Positions 1-9,670 are shown, counted from the stretch's first letter. The stretch: DNA of 64,000 nucleotides from Aquibium microcysteis (GCF_014495845.1 NZ_CP061080.1:857001-921000); one strand, 5' to 3'. Numbers and translations are program-made. Notes: a model not told the origin generated them from the sequence alone.

Positions 1-216
1 GCCTTCCTCGACCATTTCGGCCTCGCCGAACTGCGCGACCTGCCCGGCATGGACGAGCTCAAGGGTGCCGGCCTGCTCTCGGTGCGGATGCCGTCGAACT
101 TCTCCATGCCGCTGCCGCCTGCCGATCCGGACGAACTGACGGACGACGAGGATCCGCTGACCGACGTCGACCTCGAGGAACTCGGCCTGTTGACACCCCG
201 CGGCGGGGATGGTTGA
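1..216 (+). CDS. scpB: Segregation and condensation protein ScpB, C-terminal part
   Basis: The first 71 codons visible run open from base 1 to a TGA at 214-216. The readable end matches the winged-helix and acidic tail of ScpB, with LRDLPGMDELKGAGLL followed by an Asp/Glu-rich stretch (DELTDDEDPLTDVDLEE). ScpB works with ScpA and SMC in chromosome compaction and segregation. In Rhizobiales scpB commonly lies just upstream of the tat genes, which fits the position here. The N-terminal part lies outside the window. The family call rests on the tail sequence and synteny. Confidence 0.75.
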   Translation, partial: AFLDHFGLAELRDLPGMDELKGAGLLSVRMPSNFSMPLPPADPDELTDDEDPLTDVDLEELGLLTPRGGDG

Positions 217-267
217 CCACGGCACCCGGCCGCAGCAGGTCGCCGGGACGGGCCGCGACGAGCAACG

Positions 268-1431
268 ATGACGCAATCCAGCACAAGGCGGACGGGCACG
301 GGGCAGCCCGGCACGGATCCGGCGGCGGCCGGCCGGCCGGCCGCACGCGGCGTGCGCCCGGCCACCGGCGTCAGCTTCGCCGCCAGGCTGGCCTTCGACG
401 AGATCTGGCATTCCTTCGGCCGGGGCAGCGAGACGCTGCGCGGCGTCTCGCTCACGGCCGAGCCCGGCGAGGTGCTCTGCCTGCTCGGTCCCTCCGGTTC
501 CGGCAAGACGACGCTGCTCAGGATCGCCGCCGGCATCGAGGCGCAGACGCGGGGCAGGGTGCTGCTCAACGACCGCGAGATCGCCGGCCCTTCGGTCTTT
601 CTCCCTCCCGAGAAGCGTTCGATCGGCCTGGTGTTCCAGGATTTCGCGCTGTTTCCGCACTACACCATTCTCGACAATGTTCGCTTCGGCCTCACCGCCC
701 TGTCGGCCGCCGAATCGAAGCGCGAGGCGATGGCCGCACTCGCCCGCGTCGGGCTCGAGCACCACGCCGCCTCCTATCCGCACATCCTGTCGGGCGGCGA
801 GCAGCAGCGCGCCGCGCTCGCCCGGGCACTCGCGCCGCGCCCGGCTGTGCTGCTCCTCGACGAACCCTTCTCCGGCCTCGATTCGCGGCTGAAGGACAGC
901 GTGCGGGCCGAGACGCTGGCGATCCTGCGCCAGAGCCGCGCCACCGCCATCGTGGTCACGCACGACGCCGAGGAGGCCATGCGCATGGGCGACCGCATCG
1001 CGCTCCTGCGCGACGGCCGGCTGGTCCAGGCGGGCCGCGCCGAGGACCTGTTCCAGAAGCCGGCCAGCCTCTTCGTCGCGGGCTTCTTCTCCGAGCTCAA
1101 CGTCTTCGACGCCGTCGCCCGCGACGGGATGGTCGAGACGCCGCTCGGCCCCTTTGCCGCGCCCGGCTTTCCGGCGGGGACCGACGTCACCGTCGCCGTC
1201 CGGCTCACCGCCATCGAGGCGCATGAAAAGGATGGCGGGACGGAAGCCAGGGTGATATCCCGTCGCTTCCTGGGAGACTCCGAGGCTCTCGAACTCGCCG
1301 TGTCCGGCGCCGAGGTCCCGGTCCGGGCGCGCATCCGGTGTGGCGCTTTGTCTCCGGGAGCGCGCGCGGTCTGGCTCTCGGTGCGAAAGTCTGATGTGCT
1401 TGTGTTTGAAAGACGGGCCGATAGCGCCTAA
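268..1431 (+). CDS. ABC transporter ATP-binding protein (Fe3+/spermidine-type, TOBE domain)
   Basis: 387 residues. The nucleotide-binding domain shows Walker A (GPSGSGKTT, about 74-82), a Q-loop glutamine near 124, the signature LSGGEQQ (174-180), Walker B (VLLLDEP, 195-201) and the switch histidine in VVTHDAEEA (about 232). A C-terminal region of about 90 residues resembles the TOBE domain of FbpC/PotA-type importers. No permease or binding protein is adjacent, so substrate and partner are unknown. It sits between scpB and tatA on the same strand. The first 38 or so residues are low-complexity and no clear Shine-Dalgarno precedes the ATG, so the true start may be downstream. Confidence 0.85.
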   Translation: MTQSSTRRTGTGQPGTDPAAAGRPAARGVRPATGVSFAARLAFDEIWHSFGRGSETLRGVSLTAEPGEVLCLLGPSGSGKTTLLRIAAGIEAQTRGRVLLNDREIAGPSVFLPPEKRSIGLVFQDFALFPHYTILDNVRFGLTALSAAESKREAMAALARVGLEHHAASYPHILSGGEQQRAALARALAPRPAVLLLDEPFSGLDSRLKDSVRAETLAILRQSRATAIVVTHDAEEAMRMGDRIALLRDGRLVQAGRAEDLFQKPASLFVAGFFSELNVFDAVARDGMVETPLGPFAAPGFPAGTDVTVAVRLTAIEAHEKDGGTEARVISRRFLGDSEALELAVSGAEVPVRARIRCGALSPGARAVWLSVRKSDVLVFERRADSA

Positions 1432-1465
1432 CTAAGTGGACGATCATCGTTCGGAAGAGGTTATC

Positions 1466-1687
1466 ATGGGTTCCTTCTCCATCTGGCACTGGCTCATCGT
1501 CCTGGTGGTGGTGCTGCTGCTCTTCGGGCGCGGCAAGATCCCGGAGCTGATGGGCGACATGGCCAAGGGCATCAAGAGCTTCAAGAAGGGCATGTCGGAC
1601 GAGGACGAGGCGGAAAAGGCGCGGGTCGTCGAGCACCGCGAGGACGAGGCGGTGAAGGCCGCCAAGGAAACGGCGCCGAAGTCCTGA
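1466..1687 (+). CDS. tatA: Twin-arginine translocase subunit TatA
   Basis: 73 residues starting MGSFSIWHW. One N-terminal membrane helix (about 5-20), the [20 protein letters not shown] hinge and amphipathic helix typical of TatA, then a charged tail. The open frame extends ten codons upstream, but the ATG at 1466 is preceded by a purine-rich site (GAAGAGG) and gives the canonical TatA N-terminus. TatA forms the size-variable pore for folded, cofactor-containing Tat substrates. First gene of tatABC. Confidence 0.95.
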   Translation: MGSFSIWHWLIVLVVVLLLFGRGKIPELMGDMAKGIKSFKKGMSDEDEAEKARVVEHREDEAVKAAKETAPKS

Positions 1688-1731
1688 TCCGCACGCCTGG
1701 CATTCGCGCCGCTCAACCGGAAGCGTAAGAC

Positions 1732-2307
1732 ATGTTCGACATCGGTTGGCCGGAGATGCTCGTGATCGCGGTCGTCCTGATCGTGGTCGTCGGGCCCAAG
1801 GATCTTCCGAAAATGCTGCGCACCTTCGGGCGCACGACCTCGAGCCTGCGCCGGATGGCCGGCGACTTCCGCAAGCAGTTCGACGAGGCGCTGAAGGAAG
1901 CCGAGCTCGACGACGTCAAGTCGACCATCGACTCGGCCCGCAAGCTCAACCCCGCGGCCGACATCCGCAAGGCGCTCAATCCCATGGAGAAGGCCGCGTC
2001 CGACGTGCGCGCCGGCCTCGACGGGCTGATGAAGCCGCAGCCGCCGAAGGTGCCCTCGGCCGATGCGCCGGCCACCCCGGCCGAGCCCGCCAAGGCCGGT
2101 CCGGCCGCTATGCCGGGCGAACCGGCGCCGCTGGCAGACGCGACCCCGTCCGAACCCGCGCCCCTCGCGTCGCCTGCGCCCCTCGCGTCGCCTGCGCCCG
2201 TCGCGCCGCCCGTTGAGCCGAGGCCCGCTGCGAACGGCGCCGCCGCTCCTCATCCCGCCGCCGAGGCTCACAAGCCGGCCGCAAGCTCTTCCGGGACCAG
2301 CTCGTGA
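1732..2307 (+). CDS. tatB: Twin-arginine translocase subunit TatB
   Basis: 191 residues. Starts MFDIGWPEMLVIAVVLIVVV: one membrane helix with the conserved Glu, then GPKDLPKMLRTFG and an amphipathic region (to about residue 100). The last 80 residues are Pro/Ala-rich with repeated APLASPAP units, a low-complexity tail common in alphaproteobacterial TatB. TatB forms the substrate receptor with TatC. Its stop overlaps the tatC start, which indicates translational coupling. Confidence 0.95.
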   Translation: MFDIGWPEMLVIAVVLIVVVGPKDLPKMLRTFGRTTSSLRRMAGDFRKQFDEALKEAELDDVKSTIDSARKLNPAADIRKALNPMEKAASDVRAGLDGLMKPQPPKVPSADAPATPAEPAKAGPAAMPGEPAPLADATPSEPAPLASPAPLASPAPVAPPVEPRPAANGAAAPHPAAEAHKPAASSSGTSS

Positions 2308-3176
2308 CTTCCTCCGACGACGACGAGATCGAAAAATCCTCCGCGCCGCTGATCGAGCATCTGATCGAGCTGCGGACGCGCCTGATGTGGGCGATCGGCG
2401 GCTTCTTCGTGGCCTTCCTGGTCTGCTTCTTCTTCGCCAAGCAGCTCTTCAACCTTCTGGTCATCCCCTTCCAGTGGGCGACCGCCTGGGCCGGGCTCGA
2501 CGCGAGCCAGGTGGACCTGATCTACACCGCCCCGCAGGAATTCTTCTTCACCCAGATCAAGCTCGGCATGTTCGGCGGCCTCGTGCTCGCCTTCCCCCTG
2601 ATCGCCACGCAGATCTACAAGTTCGTCGCGCCGGGCCTCTACAGGAACGAGCGCCACGCCTTCCTGCCGTTCCTGATCGCCTCGCCCATCCTGTTCGCCA
2701 TCGGCGGTGCGCTGGTCTATTTCTTCTTCACGCCGATGGTCATGTGGTTCTTCCTGTCGATGCAGCAGGTGGGTCCCGACCAGGAGATCCAGATTTCGCT
2801 GCTGCCGCGCGTGTCGGAATATCTCGGGCTGATCATGACGCTGATCTTCTCCTTCGGCCTGGTCTTCCAGCTGCCGGTGGTGACGTCGCTGATGGCCCGC
2901 GTCGGCCTTCTCTCGGCGGCGGGTCTCGTTGACAAGCGCAAATACGCCATCGTCATCGCCTTCGTCGTCGCCGCCGTGCTGACGCCGCCCGATCCTGTCA
3001 GCCAGATCGGCCTCGCGCTGCCGACGATCCTGCTCTACGAGATATCGATCATCCTCGCCCGCCGCATCGAGAAGACCCGGGCGCTCGCCGAAGCGGCGAA
3101 GGCGAAGGCCGAGGCGGACGAGGCCGCGCGCGAGGCGGCCGAGGCGCAGGCGGCCGCGGAGCCGAAGGCGGGTTGA
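2304..3176 (+). CDS. tatC: Twin-arginine translocase subunit TatC
   Basis: 290 residues with six hydrophobic helices. Conserved features include the N-terminal PLIEHLIELRTRL motif and the YTAPQEFFFTQIK stretch. The start is a GTG at 2304 that overlaps the tatB TGA (2305-2307). TatC recognises the twin-arginine signal peptide in the inner membrane. The cytoplasmic tail (about 30 residues) is an Ala/Glu/Lys helix (EAAKAKAEADEAAREAAEA). Confidence 0.96.
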   Translation: MTSSDDDEIEKSSAPLIEHLIELRTRLMWAIGGFFVAFLVCFFFAKQLFNLLVIPFQWATAWAGLDASQVDLIYTAPQEFFFTQIKLGMFGGLVLAFPLIATQIYKFVAPGLYRNERHAFLPFLIASPILFAIGGALVYFFFTPMVMWFFLSMQQVGPDQEIQISLLPRVSEYLGLIMTLIFSFGLVFQLPVVTSLMARVGLLSAAGLVDKRKYAIVIAFVVAAVLTPPDPVSQIGLALPTILLYEISIILARRIEKTRALAEAAKAKAEADEAAREAAEAQAAAEPKAG

Positions 3177-3239
3177 CGCGCCTGCCCGGCGGCTCATGCG
3201 CCGCGCATGTGTGCTGACGCGGATGTCTGCGCGACGCAA

Positions 3240-3371
3240 CCCCCACCCCTTACCCCTCCCCTCAAGGGGGAGGGGAGTCCTGCAGCGTTCCCACCACGCC
3301 TTCCACCGATCGGGGCCGCGCGACCTTCGCCATCCCCCTCCCCCTTGAGGGGAGGGGTAAGGGGTGGGGGT
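3240..3371. repeat. Intergenic inverted repeat between tatC and serS
   Basis: The roughly 400-base gap between tatC (ends 3176) and the chosen serS start (3581) has no gene. It holds a near-perfect inverted repeat with arms of about 36 bases: CCCCCACCCCTTACCCCTCC near 3240 and its complement ending near 3371, separated by about 60 bases. Each arm also contains a short self-complementary CCCCTCAAGGGGG. Such C/G-rich palindromic elements are dispersed in Rhizobiales intergenic regions. Here it could act as a transcription terminator or mRNA-stabilising hairpin. The rest of the gap (3372-3580) shows nothing I can name. Confidence 0.8.
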
Positions 3372-3580
3372 CGCCGCGCGCTGCCCCCGCTCGCGTGCAC
3401 GACGTCCGCTGCCGCCGCCCGAGTGCCAAGCACCACCGCCGACGCTTCGCCCGCACCGCAAGCCCCGCATCCGTCCCGGTCTTGCGTCGCCTCGATTTGC
3501 GGTTTACGGCCTTCCCGTCCCGCGCCATGCGCCGCCGGGACGCCGTCATCCACCCGCCGCATCAGGGACCAGACCCCGCC

Positions 3581-4891
3581 ATGCTCGACATCCGATGGAT
3601 TCGCGAAAACCCCCAAGCCCTCACTGACGCGCTCGTCCGGCGCGGCTCGTCGGCCGGGCAGGCGCAGTCCGTCGTCGACGGCGTGATCGCCCGCGACGAG
3701 GCGCGCCGCTCCCATCTGACCGAGTTGCAGCAGAGCCAGGAGCGCCGCAATGCCGCCTCCAAGGAGATCGGCAACGCCATGCGCGCCGGCGACATGGCGC
3801 GTGCCGAGGCGCTGAAGGCCGAGGTCGGCACGATCAAGGAGTTCATCCAGAACGGCGAGGCGCGCGAGCGCGAACTCGACGAGGCGCTGAGGCAGGCGCT
3901 GGCCGTGCTGCCCAACGTGCCGCTGCCCGACGTGCCGGAGGGGCGCGACGAGCACGCCAACGTCGAACTGCGCCGCGTCGGCGCGCCGCGCCGGATGGAC
4001 TGGGCCAAGGAGCACTGGGAACTCGGCGAGGCCATGGGCCTGATGGACTTCGAGCGCGCCGCCAAGCTGTCGGGCGCCCGCTTCACCGTGCTCAAGGGCC
4101 AGCTCGCCCGGCTGGAACGCGCGCTCGGCCAGTTCATGCTGGATCTGCACACGACGGAGCACGGCTACACGGAGGTGGTCCCGCCGTTGCTGGTGAAGGA
4201 CGAGGCGCTTTTCGGCACCAACCAGCTGCCCAAGTTCGAGGAGGATCTGTTCTTCGCCAAGCACGGAGAGGCCCGCCTCGGCCTTATCCCCACCTCCGAA
4301 GTCCCCCTCACCAACCTCGTCCGCGAGGACATCCAGGACGTCGCCGACCTGCCCCTGCGCTACACCGCGCTCACCCCCTGCTTCCGCTCGGAGGCGGGTT
4401 CGGCCGGGCGCGACACGCGCGGCATGCTGCGCCAGCACCAGTTCTACAAGGTCGAGCTGGTCTCGATCACCGACGAGGCGTCGTCGCTGGCCGAGCACGA
4501 GCGCATGACCGCGTGTGCGGAGGAAGTCCTCAAGCGCCTCGGCCTGCCGTTCCGCACCGTCGTGCTCTGCACCGGCGACATGGGCTTCGGCGCGCAGAAG
4601 ACGCACGACATCGAGGTCTGGCTGCCCGGCCAGAAGGCCTATCGCGAGATCTCGTCCTGCTCGGTCTGCGGCGATTTCCAGGCGCGGCGCATGGATGCGC
4701 GCTATCGGCCCAAGCCCGAGGAGGGTCAGGGCAAGGTCCAGCCGCGCTTCGTCCACACGCTGAACGGTTCCGGCGTCGCCGTCGGCCGCGCGCTGATCGC
4801 GGTGATGGAGAACTACCAGAACGAGGACGGCTCGGTCACGATTCCTGAAGCATTGCGCCCCTACATGGGCGGACTGGAACGGATCGGCTGA
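3581..4891 (+). CDS. serS: Seryl-tRNA synthetase
   Basis: 436 residues, charging tRNA-Ser (and tRNA-Sec where present) with serine in the cytosol. The start [14 protein letters not shown] is the standard SerRS N-terminus, so the open frame reaching back to 3395 is discarded. An N-terminal coiled-coil arm (about 30-100) is followed by class II motifs: motif 2 ([20 protein letters not shown]) and motif 3 ([19 protein letters not shown]). Flanked on both sides by inverted-repeat elements. Confidence 0.97.
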   Translation: MLDIRWIRENPQALTDALVRRGSSAGQAQSVVDGVIARDEARRSHLTELQQSQERRNAASKEIGNAMRAGDMARAEALKAEVGTIKEFIQNGEARERELDEALRQALAVLPNVPLPDVPEGRDEHANVELRRVGAPRRMDWAKEHWELGEAMGLMDFERAAKLSGARFTVLKGQLARLERALGQFMLDLHTTEHGYTEVVPPLLVKDEALFGTNQLPKFEEDLFFAKHGEARLGLIPTSEVPLTNLVREDIQDVADLPLRYTALTPCFRSEAGSAGRDTRGMLRQHQFYKVELVSITDEASSLAEHERMTACAEEVLKRLGLPFRTVVLCTGDMGFGAQKTHDIEVWLPGQKAYREISSCSVCGDFQARRMDARYRPKPEEGQGKVQPRFVHTLNGSGVAVGRALIAVMENYQNEDGSVTIPEALRPYMGGLERIG

Positions 4892-4920
4892 CGCCTGATA
4901 CGCACCGACAGCGCTCCACG

Positions 4921-5084
4921 GCGCCCCCCTCTGGCCTGCCGGCCATCTCCCCCGCAAGGGGGGAGATCGGCTGTTTCCTGCGACCCCCGCTCTTTCGGAC
5001 GTCGCAGGATGGGCGCGGCACATGAAGCTGCCGATCTCCCCCCTCGAGGGGGAGATGCCCGGCAGGGCAGAGGGGGGTGTCGCA
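4921..5084. repeat. Intergenic inverted repeat between serS and surE
   Basis: Arms of about 45 bases (left from 4921, right ending near 5084) are complementary. They share CCCCCCTCTG, a CCTGCCGG-like block, and CTCCCCC around a GC-rich core. Each arm contains its own small palindrome (CCCCCGCAAGGGGGG, CCCCCTCGAGGGGG). This type of element is seen repeatedly between genes in Mesorhizobium-like genomes. It is a different sequence from the one at 3240-3371. It is likely a non-autonomous repetitive element with hairpin potential in the serS-surE transcript. Confidence 0.8.
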
Positions 5085-5127
5085 GGGCGCAAGCGATCCA
5101 GACCTTAGGAAAGAGCAGGGCCAAGAC

Positions 5128-5886
5128 ATGCGCATTCTCATCACCAATGACGACGGCATCCACGCCGAGGGCATCCAGGTGCTGGAGCGCATGGCCCGCG
5201 CCATGTCCGACGACGTCTGGGTGGTGGCGCCCGAGACCGACCAGTCGGGTTTCGCCCATTCGCTCTCGCTGTCGGAGCCCTTGCGCCTGCGCAAGCTCGA
5301 CGACCGGCACTACGCGCTGCGCGGCACCCCGACCGACTGCGTCATCATGGGCGTGCGCAAGATCATGGATTCCCCTCCGGACCTGATCCTGTCGGGGATC
5401 AACTCCGGCACCAACGTCGCCGACGACGTCACCTATTCGGGCACGGTGGCCGGCGCGATGGAAGGCACGCTGCTCGGCATCCGCTCGATCGCGCTCAGTC
5501 AGGCCTACACCTTCTCCGAGGAAGGCCGGATGGTCCCCTGGGAGGTCGCCGAGGCGGTCGGCCCGGCGCTGCTCGAGAAGCTGGTCCGCACGGATCTGCC
5601 GACGGGAACCTTCCTGAACGTCAACTTCCCGAATTGCGACCCTGCCGCCGTGGCTGGCACGAAGGTCACCACCCAGGGCAAGCGCGTGCACGGGTTGTGG
5701 ATCGACGAGCGCCGCGACGGCCGCAATTTCCCCTACTACTGGCTGCGCTTCGGCCGCGAGCCGTCGGAGGTGCGTGCCGGCACCGATCTCGCCGCGCTGC
5801 GCGACAACTTCGTCTCGGTCACGCCGATGCATCTGGACCTGACCGCCCACGAGCTGCGCGATCGGCTGGAGCGCGCGATCGGATGA
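5128..5886 (+). CDS. surE: 5'/3'-nucleotidase SurE
   Basis: 252 residues. Starts [11 protein letters not shown]; the NDDG motif binds the catalytic metal, with DQSG and [12 protein letters not shown] completing the SurE active site. It dephosphorylates nucleoside monophosphates and is a stationary-phase survival protein in other bacteria. The open frame begins 17 codons earlier, but the family N-terminus and RBS-like purines place the start here. The stop overlaps the pcm ATG (ATGA), so the two are translationally coupled, as in the surE-pcm-nlpD order of enterobacteria. Confidence 0.96.
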   Translation: MRILITNDDGIHAEGIQVLERMARAMSDDVWVVAPETDQSGFAHSLSLSEPLRLRKLDDRHYALRGTPTDCVIMGVRKIMDSPPDLILSGINSGTNVADDVTYSGTVAGAMEGTLLGIRSIALSQAYTFSEEGRMVPWEVAEAVGPALLEKLVRTDLPTGTFLNVNFPNCDPAAVAGTKVTTQGKRVHGLWIDERRDGRNFPYYWLRFGREPSEVRAGTDLAALRDNFVSVTPMHLDLTAHELRDRLERAIG

Positions 5887-6536
5887 ACGCGGTTGCCGAC
5901 GAGCGCGAGGGCTTCGCCGCCTTCCTGCTGCGCATGCGCGGCCGGGGGATCGCCGGCAAGGATCTCGTCGGCGCCATCGAGCAGGTGCCGCGGCGCAACT
6001 TCATCGGCGCACAATGGCAGTCGTCGGTCTGGTCCGACCGGCTCGTCCCCATCGCCTGCGGCGAGGTGATCGAGGGCATCGACCTGCAGGCGCAGGTCAT
6101 CCACGCCTTGTCGCTCGACCCGCAGCACCGGGTGCTCGAGATCGGCACCGGCTCCGGCTTCACTGCCGCCGTCATGGCCAGGCTCTGCGCCCGCGTCGTC
6201 AGCATCGACCGCTGGCGCACGCTCGTCGAGCAGGCCCGCCACCGGCTGGACGCGCTGGGCGTCGGCAACGTCATCCTGCGCCAGGCGGACGCCAAGCTCG
6301 GCATGGCAGGCGAGGGACCCTTCGACCGGATCGTCTGCTGGGCGGCCTTCGACAGCATGCCGCGCAACTATGTCGACCAGCTCGCCTCCGGCGGCGTCAT
6401 GATCGCGCCGATCGGCCCCGGCGACGGCGAGCAGGCGGTCGCCCGGCTGACCAAGGTCGGCAGCCGGTTCGAGCGGCAGGACATCGGCAAGGTTCGCCTC
6501 CAGCCGCTGCTGCCCGGCCTCGCTGCCCGTATCTGA
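5883..6536 (+). CDS. pcm: Protein-L-isoaspartate O-methyltransferase
   Basis: 217 residues. The SAM-binding motif I appears as [16 protein letters not shown], preceded by a PCMT-type N-terminus (VPRRNFIG) and substrate loop. It repairs isoaspartyl damage in proteins using S-adenosylmethionine. The start ATG at 5883 overlaps the surE stop. Followed by the NlpD-like lipoprotein gene. Confidence 0.93.
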   Translation: MNAVADEREGFAAFLLRMRGRGIAGKDLVGAIEQVPRRNFIGAQWQSSVWSDRLVPIACGEVIEGIDLQAQVIHALSLDPQHRVLEIGTGSGFTAAVMARLCARVVSIDRWRTLVEQARHRLDALGVGNVILRQADAKLGMAGEGPFDRIVCWAAFDSMPRNYVDQLASGGVMIAPIGPGDGEQAVARLTKVGSRFERQDIGKVRLQPLLPGLAARI

Positions 6537-6629
6537 GGCCGGCATTTTCACGATTTTCCGGCAAGCTTAACCGCCCGGTAAGATTAACGCGCTCTAATCG
6601 CATCGTACTGTAACGAGTATGCGCGAGTA

Positions 6630-8204
6630 ATGGCGATGCGGATGAGGGTTTCGGGGGCATATCGGCGCGGTCTTTCGCGCTTTGCCGTAATATGTGCGAC
6701 CACCACCGTTCTGGCGGGGTGCAGCTCCGGCGTCACGCGCTTCAACGAGGGTATCTTCACCGACCAGCTCCTGACGGGCTCGACGGCCAACCAGCGGTCG
6801 ATCATCCGCAACGGCGCCGCCCAGCCCTTCCCGGGCGACGTCCGCACGGCGTCCGCACCGGTGGCGGCTCCCTCCGGCGGGCAGGGAGACCGCTATGCGG
6901 TCGCAGCGCCGGCCGGCGGTATCCAGCGCTCCTCCCTTCCGCCCATGGCGGCAGCCCAGCCGGCCCCGGTTCAGCCGGCACCCGTACAGCAGGCGTCGCT
7001 GCAGCCCGCGCCCGTCCAGCTTGCGCGCGGTCCCGCACAGGTCGACCGGATGGCGACCGGCACCGCCGGGCCCGCGGTCGAGGTCGCGGCGACTGATTCC
7101 GCCCAGCAGGGCTGGTCCAAGGTCGGCGGCACGGTGGTGGCCGTGCGCCAGGGCGAGACCCTTTACAACATGTCCAAGCGCTTCGGCGTTCCGGTCAAGG
7201 AGATCCTCAAGGCCAACGACATGGCCTCCGCCAGCGAACTGGCGGCCGGCCAGAAGGTGGTCATCCCCACCTACGTCTACTCGCGCCAGGCGCCCGTCTC
7301 CGCGCCCGACAACGATCCTCAGGTCGCTGCCGCCAGTTCGACGCGGGGCCTGAAGAACGACGCCCCGACCGCGCCGCGCCCGGCTCCGGCTCCCGCCCAG
7401 GCGGTCGCCGTCCTGCCGCAGACGCCGCGGCCGAAGGATCCGGCGATGGCGCCTGCGACCGCCAACACGGCCACGCGTGTCGCCACTTCCAATGCCGGCA
7501 ACGTCTACACCGTCGTCTCCGGCGACACGCTCAACTCCGTCGCCCGCAAGACCGGCGCCACCACGGCGCAGCTGAAGGCCGCCAACAATCTCGGCGACGG
7601 CTATCTGCGCATCGGCCAGAAACTGACGGTTCCGGCCGGCGGGACCGCCACCGTCGCAGCAGCCAAGCCCGCCACCCCTTCGGTCGATCCGATCACGACG
7701 AGTTCCGCGCCGGCAGCGAAGGCGCACGCACCGAGCCCCGTCACCGCCTACACGCCGCCGACGCGCGACGAGAAGGTGATCAAGGAAGCGGTCACCCAGA
7801 CCGCCGCGATCGCACCGGAGGCGACGGGCGTGGGCAAGATGCGCTGGCCCGTGCGCGGCCGCGTCATCGAGGGCTACGGCCGCACCGCCGGCGGCCGCAC
7901 CAACGACGGCATCGACATCGCGGTACCGGAGGGCACGCCCGTCAAGGCGGCCGAGAACGGTGTCGTCATCTATGCCGGCGACGGTCTCAAGGAGTTCGGC
8001 AACACCGTGCTCGTCCGCCACGAGGATGGTCTCGTCTCCGTCTACGGCCATGCCTCCGAACTCAACGTCAAGCGTGGCGACAAGGTCCGCCGCGGCCAGG
8101 AGATCGCGCGTTCGGGCATGAGCGGTTCGGCCGATACGCCGAAGCTGCACTTCGAAGTCCGCAAGGACTCCGCGCCCGTCGATCCGTCGAAGTTCCTCGA
8201 ATAG
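6630..8204 (+). CDS. nlpD: NlpD-like lipoprotein with two LysM and a degenerate M23 (LytM) domain
   Basis: 524 residues. A basic N-terminus and hydrophobic segment ending in the lipobox LAGC (Cys about 31) predict an outer-membrane lipoprotein. A Pro/Ala/Gln linker precedes LysM 1 (about 168-213, RQGETLYNMSKRFGV) and LysM 2 (about 290-335, SGDTLNSVARKTGA). The C-terminal 110 residues are M23-type. The first zinc-ligand position reads TNDGIDIA, with Asn where active LytM enzymes have His, as in NlpD/EnvC activators. It probably activates a septal amidase rather than cutting peptidoglycan itself. The surE-pcm-nlpD order supports the name. Confidence 0.88.
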   Translation: MAMRMRVSGAYRRGLSRFAVICATTTVLAGCSSGVTRFNEGIFTDQLLTGSTANQRSIIRNGAAQPFPGDVRTASAPVAAPSGGQGDRYAVAAPAGGIQRSSLPPMAAAQPAPVQPAPVQQASLQPAPVQLARGPAQVDRMATGTAGPAVEVAATDSAQQGWSKVGGTVVAVRQGETLYNMSKRFGVPVKEILKANDMASASELAAGQKVVIPTYVYSRQAPVSAPDNDPQVAAASSTRGLKNDAPTAPRPAPAPAQAVAVLPQTPRPKDPAMAPATANTATRVATSNAGNVYTVVSGDTLNSVARKTGATTAQLKAANNLGDGYLRIGQKLTVPAGGTATVAAAKPATPSVDPITTSSAPAAKAHAPSPVTAYTPPTRDEKVIKEAVTQTAAIAPEATGVGKMRWPVRGRVIEGYGRTAGGRTNDGIDIAVPEGTPVKAAENGVVIYAGDGLKEFGNTVLVRHEDGLVSVYGHASELNVKRGDKVRRGQEIARSGMSGSADTPKLHFEVRKDSAPVDPSKFLE

Positions 8205-8237
8205 GGCAGGGGCGCCGGCTCCCCGGCGATCCTTCGC

Positions 8238-9113
8238 TCAGCCGTCGAGCCGCTGCCCGAGCCGTCCCGCGAGGTCCTGCACGAACTGCCACGCCACCCG
8301 GCCCGACCGGGCGCCGCGCGTCGTCGCCCATTCGAGCGCCTGCGCGCGCAGATCGTCCGCGCCGATCCTGAGGCCGTAATGGCCGACATAGCCGTCCACC
8401 ATCGCCAGGTAGTCGTCCTGCGAGCATTTGTGGAAGCCGAGCCACAGGCCGAAGCGGTCCGACAGCGACACTTTCTCCTCCACCGCTTCCGACGGGTTGA
8501 TCGCCGTCGAGCGCTCGTTGTCGATCATGTCACGCGGCAGGAGATGGCGGCGATTCGACGTCGCATAGAAGATCACGTTCTCCGGCCGGCCCTCGACACC
8601 GCCCTCGAGCGCCGCCTTCAGCGACTTGTAGGACGTGTCGTCGTGATCGAACGACAGGTCGTCGCAGAACAGGACGAAGCGGTGCGGCGAGGCCTTCAGG
8701 ATGGCCAGCAGGCCGGGCAGGCTGTCGATGTCCTCGCGGTGGATCTCGACGAGCTTCAGCGGCGAGGACGGTCGTCCGGAGTTGACGGCGGCGTGCGCGG
8801 CCTTCACCAGCGACGATTTGCCCATGCCGCGCGCGCCCCACAGCAGCACGTTGTTGGCCGGCAGCCCGGCGGCGAAGCGCTCGGTATTGTCGACGAGGAT
8901 GTCGCGCACCCGGTCGACGCCCCGGATCAGCCCGATCCCGACCCGGTTGACCCGCTCCACCGGCTGCAGGGCGCGGGAGGCGGCATCCCAGACGAAGCAG
9001 TCCGCAGCCTCGATGTCCGACTGCGGCGGCGCGGCCGGTGCCAGCCGCTCGATGGCCGCGATCAGCCGGTCGATCTTGTCGCTCAGGGTCTCGGTCTTCG
9101 GGTCGTCCGTCAC
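8238..9113 (-). CDS. DUF815-family AAA ATPase
   Basis: 291 residues from a GTG at 9113, which has a strong GGAGGA site just upstream; an ATG 13 codons earlier (9152) is the alternative. Walker A is GARGMGKSS and Walker B FVLFCDDLSFD, with a sensor-like YATSNRRHLLPRD stretch. DUF815 proteins are uncharacterised P-loop ATPases common in proteobacteria. Transcribed towards the nlpD-like gene and divergent from yajC. Confidence 0.85.
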   Translation of the reverse strand: MTDDPKTETLSDKIDRLIAAIERLAPAAPPQSDIEAADCFVWDAASRALQPVERVNRVGIGLIRGVDRVRDILVDNTERFAAGLPANNVLLWGARGMGKSSLVKAAHAAVNSGRPSSPLKLVEIHREDIDSLPGLLAILKASPHRFVLFCDDLSFDHDDTSYKSLKAALEGGVEGRPENVIFYATSNRRHLLPRDMIDNERSTAINPSEAVEEKVSLSDRFGLWLGFHKCSQDDYLAMVDGYVGHYGLRIGADDLRAQALEWATTRGARSGRVAWQFVQDLAGRLGQRLDG

Positions 9114-9283
9114 GCTCGCGCTTCCTCCATTCGTCGCACCGCGCTCTAACACGCGCCGAAGACCCGCAAAAGCGCGGCGTTCAGGCGGCTTGTCGGTTGC
9201 AAAGGCGGTGCGAGCGACTATATTCCGCGCACCTTCGGAGGGGGCGGAACACGCCCCTCATCCCCATCTTTCAGGAGACCTAG

Positions 9284-9622
9284 ATGTTCGTGACACCGGC
9301 TTATGCGCAAACGGCTGGGGGCGGCCCCGACATGCTGATCAGCATCCTGCCCTTCGTCCTCATCTTCGTCATCATGTATTTCCTGATCATCCGGCCGCAG
9401 CGCCAGCAGCTGAAGAAGCGCCAGGAGATGCTCGCCGCCGTTCGCCGCGGCGATTCGGTGGTCACCGGCGGGGGACTCCTCGGCAAGGTCACGAAGGTCA
9501 TCAACGACAACGAGCTCGAGATCGACCTGGGCAACGGCCTCAAGGTCACCGCGCTGCGTGCGACGATCGCCGACGTGCGGGTCAAGGGCGAACCGGTCGC
9601 CAACGAAAACGCCAAGAAATAA
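9284..9622 (+). CDS. yajC: Preprotein translocase subunit YajC
   Basis: 112 residues. One N-terminal membrane helix (LISILPFVLIFVIMYFLIIR), then RPQRQQLKKRQEMLAAVRRGDSVVTGGG, the signature of YajC. An AGGAGA site lies seven bases before the ATG. YajC associates with SecDF in the inner membrane, and secDF follows after 48 bases. Confidence 0.95.
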   Translation: MFVTPAYAQTAGGGPDMLISILPFVLIFVIMYFLIIRPQRQQLKKRQEMLAAVRRGDSVVTGGGLLGKVTKVINDNELEIDLGNGLKVTALRATIADVRVKGEPVANENAKK

Positions 9623-9670
9623 ACTCGTTGCGGGCGGATGGTCTGACATCTCCGCCCGACGGATAGCCAC

